DNA of 64,000 bases from an uncultured Ulvibacter sp. (GTDB lineage Bacteria; Bacteroidota; Bacteroidia; Flavobacteriales; Flavobacteriaceae): the NCBI GenBank assembly GCA_938041335.1, contig CALIAF010000039.1, positions 1-64,000 on the forward strand, given 5' to 3'. Positions 59,360 to 64,000 of this stretch are shown here, piece by piece. The position numbers were made by a program, and so were the translations under genes. The notes below the pieces were generated by a model. It was given only the letters and a program-made list of their open reading frames with translations, was not told the DNA's origin and made no database searches. The first letter of the stretch is position 1. Each line of letters starts with the position of its first letter.

Positions 59360-60781
59360 TTAATTAATTTTTAATCCAAGTGCTGCCCCTTTCTTCAACA
59401 TAAAGGCGTGTGCCTCGTCATAATCATTTGCAATTTCACCTTCTAGTATGGCTTCTTTTATTGCATCTTTAATTTGTCCTATCTCACGGGAAGGCTTTAG
59501 GTTAAAGGTTTTCATTATTTCTTCTCCACTTACTGGGGGTTGAAAATTACGTACTTGATCCCGTTCTTCTACTTCAACAATCTTATTTCGAACGAGCTCA
59601 AAGTTCTTATGATATTTTTTAAACTTCTTTGGGTTTTTGGTCGTGATATCTGCCTCGCATAAGGTCATTAGATCTTCTACATAGTCTCCAGCATCAAATA
59701 CCAATCTACGTACGGCACTGTCAGTAACATCTGTGGCCAATACAATAGGGCGGGAGCTCATTAAGACCATTTTTTGCACAAACTTCATCTTATCATTAAG
59801 CGGCATTTTTAATCGCTTAAATAGTTTGAATACCATTTTTGACCCAACAAATTCGTGAGCGTGAAAGGTCCATCCTATCTTTTTATGAAAACGCTTAGTA
59901 GGTGCTTTGCCAATATCGTGTAATAAAGCCGCCCATCTTAACCACAGATTATCTGTTGTTTTTGCAATATTATCGACTACTTCGAGTGTATGCCAGAAGT
60001 TATCTTTGTGTTTCTGCCCTTCAATTTCATCTATCCCTTGCAGTGCGACTAACTCTGGGAAAATATGTGGGAGTAATCCTGTTTTATGTAATAATGAAAA
60101 TCCTTTAGATGGAACAGGAGCGCCTAATATCTTATTGATTTCGGTAACAATACGTTCTTTACTAATAATGCTAATCCTATCTGCATTACGTGTAATAGAG
60201 TCAAGCGACTCTTGTTCAATAATAAAATCTAATTGTGTTGCAAATCGAATGGCACGAAGCATACGCAATGGATCATCACTATAAGTAATATCTGGATCTA
60301 GAGGTGTTCTAATTATTTTGTTATGTAAATCTTCGACGCCATTAAAAGGGTCCAATAACTCGCCATAAGTAGCTTCATTAAGGCTTAAGGCTAAGGCGTT
60401 AATGGTGAAATCTCTGCGGTTTTGATCATCTTGTAGGGTCCCGTTTTCCACTGCAGGATTTCTACTTTCTTCAGAGTAGCTTTCTTTTCTTGCTCCTACA
60501 AACTCCAGCTCTATTCCAGAAGATTTAAGCATAGCGGTCCCATATGTTTTAAACACCGAGACATTAGGTTTTCCGGGTAACAATTTTGACACCTCTTTTG
60601 CTAGAGTTATTCCACTTCCTACAGCCACAATGTCAATATCTTTTGCATCGCCTCTTTCTAACAAAAAGTCACGTACAAAGCCACCAATAACATAGGTGTC
60701 AAGTTTCAAGTTAGTTGCCGCTTTACTCACACTATTAAAAATAGGGTTTTTAAGAGCCGTTTTATAGTTTGGGGTTTTCAA
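59360..60781 (-). CDS. CCA tRNA nucleotidyltransferase / poly(A) polymerase-type enzyme with HD domain
   Basis: 473 residues from a TTG (no ATG occurs between the upstream stop and residue 85). Class II nucleotidyltransferase: YVIGGFVRDFLLERGDAKDI (30-49) and DIDIVAVG with the catalytic Asp pair, RRDFTINALALSLNE, and RMLRAIRFATQLDF. A C-terminal HD domain has WAALLHDIGKAPTKRFHKKI and GWTFHAHEFVG. It adds or repairs the 3-prime CCA of tRNA. The specificity versus an A-adding partner is not decidable from motifs. Confidence 0.92.
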   Translation of the reverse strand: MKTPNYKTALKNPIFNSVSKAATNLKLDTYVIGGFVRDFLLERGDAKDIDIVAVGSGITLAKEVSKLLPGKPNVSVFKTYGTAMLKSSGIELEFVGARKESYSEESRNPAVENGTLQDDQNRRDFTINALALSLNEATYGELLDPFNGVEDLHNKIIRTPLDPDITYSDDPLRMLRAIRFATQLDFIIEQESLDSITRNADRISIISKERIVTEINKILGAPVPSKGFSLLHKTGLLPHIFPELVALQGIDEIEGQKHKDNFWHTLEVVDNIAKTTDNLWLRWAALLHDIGKAPTKRFHKKIGWTFHAHEFVGSKMVFKLFKRLKMPLNDKMKFVQKMVLMSSRPIVLATDVTDSAVRRLVFDAGDYVEDLMTLCEADITTKNPKKFKKYHKNFELVRNKIVEVEERDQVRNFQPPVSGEEIMKTFNLKPSREIGQIKDAIKEAILEGEIANDYDEAHAFMLKKGAALGLKIN

Positions 60782-60835
60782 AAGAAGGGGTAATTGTTTG
60801 TGGTTTATTTTAAATTTAGACTATTTCCGAAGTTC

Positions 60836-61396
60836 TTAGTTTCTAATAACCTTCACGCTTCCGTCTACTCCTAACTTAATAATAGCCGACGGTTTTCCGC
60901 TTTTTTCTCCGCGTCGCAAATTTACTACATAGTCCACACCTTCTAAAATTTCAGGCGAAATTTCTTTAAAGCTTCTTGGTGTTTTTGCACCACTAATATT
61001 AGCAGAAGTAGATACTATGGGCCATCTAAATTTTCTTAATAACTTGGTGCAAAATTCATCTTCTGTTACCCTAAAACCGAGTGAATTGTCTGGAGCTATT
61101 ATATTCTCTGCAATCCTGATAGGATCATCAAAAACTATGGTGGTAGGTTTTTCTGCATATTTTAAAATATCATAAGCTACCTCTGGGATATTTTCTACAA
61201 ACTGGTTGAGCATTTTAAAATCGTGCACTAAGCAGATAAGCGATTTGGTCTCGACGCGTTGCTTTAATTTGTACACGCGATCTACTGCGTCTGCGTTTGT
61301 AGCATCACAACCAATACCCCAAACAGTGTCTGTAGGGTAGAGTATGAGTCCTCCTTTTTTTAATACTTCTAGTGCTTTGAAAATTTCTTGTTTCAT
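60836..61396 (-). CDS. L-threonylcarbamoyladenylate synthase (Sua5/YrdC/YwlC)
   Basis: 186 residues from MKQEIFKALEVLKKG. LYPTDTVWGIGCDATNADAV, the KLKQRVETKSLICLV block, and PIVSTSANISGAKTPRSF mark the nucleotide and threonine pocket. It makes the activated threonyl-carbamate for t6A37 of tRNA. The ATG at 61396 is chosen because the upstream frame to 61465 overlaps the pyruvyltransferase gene without conserved residues. No C-terminal Sua5 domain, so a short YrdC-type. It precedes the CCA enzyme, another tRNA maturation gene. Confidence 0.92.
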   Translation of the reverse strand: MKQEIFKALEVLKKGGLILYPTDTVWGIGCDATNADAVDRVYKLKQRVETKSLICLVHDFKMLNQFVENIPEVAYDILKYAEKPTTIVFDDPIRIAENIIAPDNSLGFRVTEDEFCTKLLRKFRWPIVSTSANISGAKTPRSFKEISPEILEGVDYVVNLRRGEKSGKPSAIIKLGVDGSVKVIRN

Positions 61397-61407
61397 CGAG
61401 TAAATAA

Positions 61408-62307
61408 TTATAAATTGAGATAATTGGCAGTCTTTTCGTAAAATGCGTGATTGATTTCTCGACATTCTTCAAGAACTCCAGAATAGGTAGTAGCCTTGGC
61501 AACATCTGCAATGGCATCTTCAAACGAAGAGAAAACAGGTTGGTGATTAAAATCGTAAAACTTAGAGGAGTTAGGCACGACAACTACTTTTTTACCCAAT
61601 AACATGGTCCAGTACATGGCGTGATAACTATCTGTAATAATGGTTTGGCTTTTACCAATAAAATCAATCAAGTCTTCTAGATTTGTGGTGTTAGATGTAG
61701 ATGGGTAGTCTCTAAACATATCTAAAATCTTTGGCTTTCGCATGGTGTCTTTATGAAAAATAAGGCCTATTTCTTGGTTTTCAGAAAATGGTTTGTCAAA
61801 CACGGTGTGCAAACAGCTCACACAGGGTAAGTAGTCGCCAGGCATAGATAAATCACGTGTTCCAGCAAGTCCAAATTTGGTGACGTCTATATTGTAATCT
61901 GTTACTTTTCCGTAAGTAGTAGGTGATTTTTCATTATGACCTACGCCCCATAATACGGTTTTCTTTTTGCCTTCTGCTAGTGTTTCAAACAACTTCATTT
62001 GCAGTTTAAAACCATTACGATTAAGTAAACCTCCGCCTCCTATAATTAAAGAGTTTGCGCTAATGGTATCCGTAAAGTTTTTAGTAACCGCTTTATCCGG
62101 GCTTTTATTGTCAAAAATATCAAGGGTTTTCCCTTTAAGCGCATTAAAATAATGATGTGGCGCACAGTAATAATCGCCTATATTTTTAGTGTCTAAGCGG
62201 TGTATATTGACCACACTCTCATTACGTTGTTCTTGAGACAAGATATTCTTTACGGTTTCTCTCCGTGTCTTTTTACGCTTGTACGATGCAACTAACTTAT
62301 TAATCAT
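61408..62307 (-). CDS. Polysaccharide pyruvyl transferase family protein
   Basis: 299 residues. RLDTKNIGDYYCAPHHYFNA resembles the GDxxxA-type start of the family, ANSLIIGGGGLLNRNGFKLQ the Gly-rich loop, and IGKSQTIITDSYHAMYWTML the C-terminal block with SYHAMY. It would add ketal pyruvate (or a related group) to a surface glycan. It lies 6 bases after the GT4 gene and belongs to the same glycan unit. Confidence 0.87.
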   Translation of the reverse strand: MINKLVASYKRKKTRRETVKNILSQEQRNESVVNIHRLDTKNIGDYYCAPHHYFNALKGKTLDIFDNKSPDKAVTKNFTDTISANSLIIGGGGLLNRNGFKLQMKLFETLAEGKKKTVLWGVGHNEKSPTTYGKVTDYNIDVTKFGLAGTRDLSMPGDYLPCVSCLHTVFDKPFSENQEIGLIFHKDTMRKPKILDMFRDYPSTSNTTNLEDLIDFIGKSQTIITDSYHAMYWTMLLGKKVVVVPNSSKFYDFNHQPVFSSFEDAIADVAKATTYSGVLEECREINHAFYEKTANYLNL

Positions 62308-62313
62308 AAATTC

Positions 62314-63381
62314 TTATTTCAGAAGTGATTGATAGACTTCTGTATATTGTTTTGCTGCGATATCCCAGCTAAATTTTTTAGCACGCGCTATGAGTTTTGG
62401 CCGCAGGTTTTCTTCATTACTTCGGAAATTTTCTAGACCTCCAGATAGTACCTCTGCCATATACTGAGGTTCATAATGATCCCAATAAACGGCCTCATCG
62501 CCACCTACTTCTGGCAACGAGGTGTTATTAGAGGTAAATACGGGTTTTCCAAATAACATTGCTTCAATAACTGGAAGCCCAAAACCTTCTCTTAATGAAG
62601 GAAATACAAAGGCTTCGCAATGTGCGAAAAAATATTTTTTTTCTTCACCAGAGATATTTCCAATGAGATGCACACGATCTTGAACGCCAAGTTTAATAGC
62701 TTCTTCTTTTAATTGCTGTGCGGCATCAGTGGTGTTTTTGCCACCAATGATAAGGTCGTAATCTGGTATATGTACCAGCATTCTCACCAAAGAAATAAAA
62801 TTTTTTCTACCCGTAATTTGGCCTATGCTAAAAAGGTATCTGCGAGTTGGTGTAAAATTGGGTGTAAAACCTTTTGATATAGTGGTATCGGTCATAGGGT
62901 TCCCGTTATATATCACATATTCTGGCACGTTGGGTACATTAAAAAATTGATGTGTACTGCTTTTTGCATATTCAGAAATGTAAGTAATCGCGCTACTCCT
63001 GTTTAGCTTTTCCTGAAAGCGTTGATGTACTTTTTCGTGTATATAATTATCTGGATTCTTGATGTGCGTAATGTTATGCACGGTTAACAAGTAAGGAATA
63101 GCACTTGCAGGTTCTATTTTAATGTTCTGATTTAGGCAATGCCAAAGGTCATATTTTTTACGAATACGGAATAATGGATAGCGACGTAACGAAAAACTTT
63201 TTTTATACTGGAAGGCATTTCCGTATTGTTCTTGTAACCAATTGGTATCCTTTCCGTGTAGTGTGATTTGATAATCTGGCGCACTAATTTTAGCTAACGC
63301 ATTGATTAAATGGTAGTTAAATTGACCAAATCCAAAGTGTAGATTCTTGATATTATGTGATTCTAGAAAGATAGATTTCAT
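62314..63381 (-). CDS. Glycosyltransferase family 4
   Basis: 355 residues of GT-B fold. N-terminal acceptor half (NIKNLHFGFGQFNYHLINAL, TVHNITHIKN) and donor half with RRYLFSIGQITGRKNFISLV, then CEAFVFPSLREGFGLPVIEA (EX7E motif), FGKPVFTSNNTSLPEVGGDE. It transfers a sugar from a nucleotide donor to a cell-surface glycan; sugar unknown. One CTTCGGAAA copy lies at 62420-62428. Divergent from the kinase-like gene at 63486. Confidence 0.93.
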   Translation of the reverse strand: MKSIFLESHNIKNLHFGFGQFNYHLINALAKISAPDYQITLHGKDTNWLQEQYGNAFQYKKSFSLRRYPLFRIRKKYDLWHCLNQNIKIEPASAIPYLLTVHNITHIKNPDNYIHEKVHQRFQEKLNRSSAITYISEYAKSSTHQFFNVPNVPEYVIYNGNPMTDTTISKGFTPNFTPTRRYLFSIGQITGRKNFISLVRMLVHIPDYDLIIGGKNTTDAAQQLKEEAIKLGVQDRVHLIGNISGEEKKYFFAHCEAFVFPSLREGFGLPVIEAMLFGKPVFTSNNTSLPEVGGDEAVYWDHYEPQYMAEVLSGGLENFRSNEENLRPKLIARAKKFSWDIAAKQYTEVYQSLLK

Positions 63382-63397
63382 CGTTTGCCTCTTATGG

Positions 63398-63428
63398 TAA
63401 AGGTAGCTATTTTGCAGCCTGAGACAAA
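63398..63428 (-). promoter_or_regulatory. Promoter of the GT4-pyruvyltransferase unit
   Basis: On the minus strand TTTG (63428-63425) and TACCTTTA (63405-63398), 19 bases apart, 16 bases before the ATG at 63381. One mismatch from TAnnTTTG. Confidence 0.55.
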
Positions 63429-63451
63429 GTGAAAGATTCTATAAATTCTCA

Positions 63452-63481
63452 TTTGTGAGTATGCAGCAAATTGTATCTTTG
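63452..63481 (+). promoter_or_regulatory. Promoter of the Kdo/WaaP-like kinase gene
   Basis: TTTG (63452-63455) and TATCTTTG (63474-63481) are 18 bases apart. The GTG start at 63486 follows the -7 box by 4 bases, so transcription would begin at or next to the start codon. Confidence 0.65.
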
Positions 63482-63485
63482 AGGC

Positions 63486-64000
63486 GTGAAATTTAAGTTT
63501 TCAAATAAGTATTCGGCACAAAAAGATGTCATTTTAGAACTCCTTTCTAATTTTGAGAATGAGGGGGAGTTGCTCAATGATGGGCGCCGAAATGTCCTAA
63601 AACTTTTACCACTTAATGGACAAAAACTAAACGTTAAGTCTTTTAAGATCCCTAATCTAGTAAATAGAATCGCGTATAATTTTTTTAGAAAATCTAAAGC
63701 AGAACGATCTTTTATAAACGCTACTTATTTGTTAGATCACGGAATAGGGACGCCACATCCAGTTGGCTTTTTAGAAGAAACGTGTTCCTTGCTTTTTAAT
63801 AAAAGCTATTATGTAAGTGAGCAACTAGAAGCAGATATTACCTTTAGAGAACTTATTTTAGATCCTGAGTATCCCAATAGAGAAGAAATACTTCGCAAGT
63901 TTACAGCATTTACACACCAGCTTCATGAAAACAACATTCTCTTTAAAGATCACTCACCTGGCAATACCTTAATCAAAAAAAACGGAGCTAATTATGACTT
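63486..64000 (+). CDS. Kdo/WaaP-family lipopolysaccharide kinase-like protein (3-prime end outside window)
   Basis: 171 codons visible from a GTG, open to the window end. Landmarks: KFKFSNKYSAQKDVILELLS, FFRKSKAERSFINATYLLDH, GTPHPVGFLEE, and the kinase-like catalytic block FTAFTHQLHENNILFKDHSP then GNTL, with the Asp in KDHSPGN. It would phosphorylate a sugar of lipid A-core or a related glycan. The start is the first possible codon after the promoter; an ATG-free N-terminus and the leaderless promoter support GTG. Divergent from GT4. Confidence 0.85.
   Translation, partial: MKFKFSNKYSAQKDVILELLSNFENEGELLNDGRRNVLKLLPLNGQKLNVKSFKIPNLVNRIAYNFFRKSKAERSFINATYLLDHGIGTPHPVGFLEETCSLLFNKSYYVSEQLEADITFRELILDPEYPNREEILRKFTAFTHQLHENNILFKDHSPGNTLIKKNGANYD

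Noticed and set aside
1-64000. tRNA or rRNA genes
   Set aside because: Gaps between genes were read for cloverleaf-like and rRNA-like sequence and none was recognised; a covariance-model scan would be decisive.

Overview
This AT-rich window looks like the chromosome of a marine member of the Flavobacteriaceae (Bacteroidota). The evidence is type IX secretion sorting domains, FecI/FecR/TonB-receptor signalling, a leucine dehydrogenase, heterodimeric methylmalonyl-CoA mutase, DUF3276 (PUR), DUF5683, head-GIN and WbqC proteins, and promoters of the TTG-N18-20-TAnnTTTG type typical of the phylum. The genus cannot be fixed from sequence alone; a Dokdonia-like organism would fit. No rRNA, tRNA, CRISPR array, prophage or intact insertion sequence was seen.

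Layout. 1-8.9 kb: secreted and surface proteins (lipocalin-like lipoprotein, head-GIN protein, LVIVD-type T9SS protein, DUF6268 barrel, M14 metallopeptidase) plus a decayed M14 gene end. 9-18.2 kb: housekeeping genes (PUR protein, ABC exporter, leucine dehydrogenase, nusB, DUF1573, yajC, DciA-like protein, recF, TPR protein, ribH). 18.5-23.5 kb: mutL, two rhomboid proteases and an EEP hydrolase. 23.5-29 kb: a minus-strand run parA-parB-DUF5683-dapB-lepB-wbqC. 29-31 kb: an AAA ATPase/GNAT pair behind an operator-like repeat array. 30.9-37 kb: udk-divIC-mutA-lipoprotein-mutB-transglutaminase. 37-39 kb: C1 peptidase and menB. 39.3-45.3 kb: an ECF sigma/FecR/TonB-receptor locus with a divergent LamG lipoprotein. 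45.5-50.2 kb: hsp20, a gene split by a nonsense codon, rluF, uvrB. 50.6-61.4 kb: T9SS type B protein, ABC-2 transporter, NdpA-like protein, ctaA, CCA-adding-type enzyme, Sua5. 61.4-64 kb: surface-glycan genes (pyruvyl transferase, GT4, Kdo/WaaP-like kinase cut by the window end).

The strongest unexplained signals are at DNA level. (1) The 9-mer CTTCGGAAA, nearly always followed by a pyrimidine, occurs at least 16 times on both strands, in genes and spacers and in several reading frames. (2) A 16-bp palindrome of the form ACCCACCTnCGTGGGC lies exactly 6-7 nt before an ATG-GCN start in four of four cases. (3) Two copies of GGTAGGGA-N16-GTTWTA flank the ECF sigma gene and point at its two neighbouring transcription units. 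(4) GTTACTTA units at 15-bp spacing overlap the promoter of the AAA ATPase gene. (5) One gene is open in a single frame except for one TAG codon.
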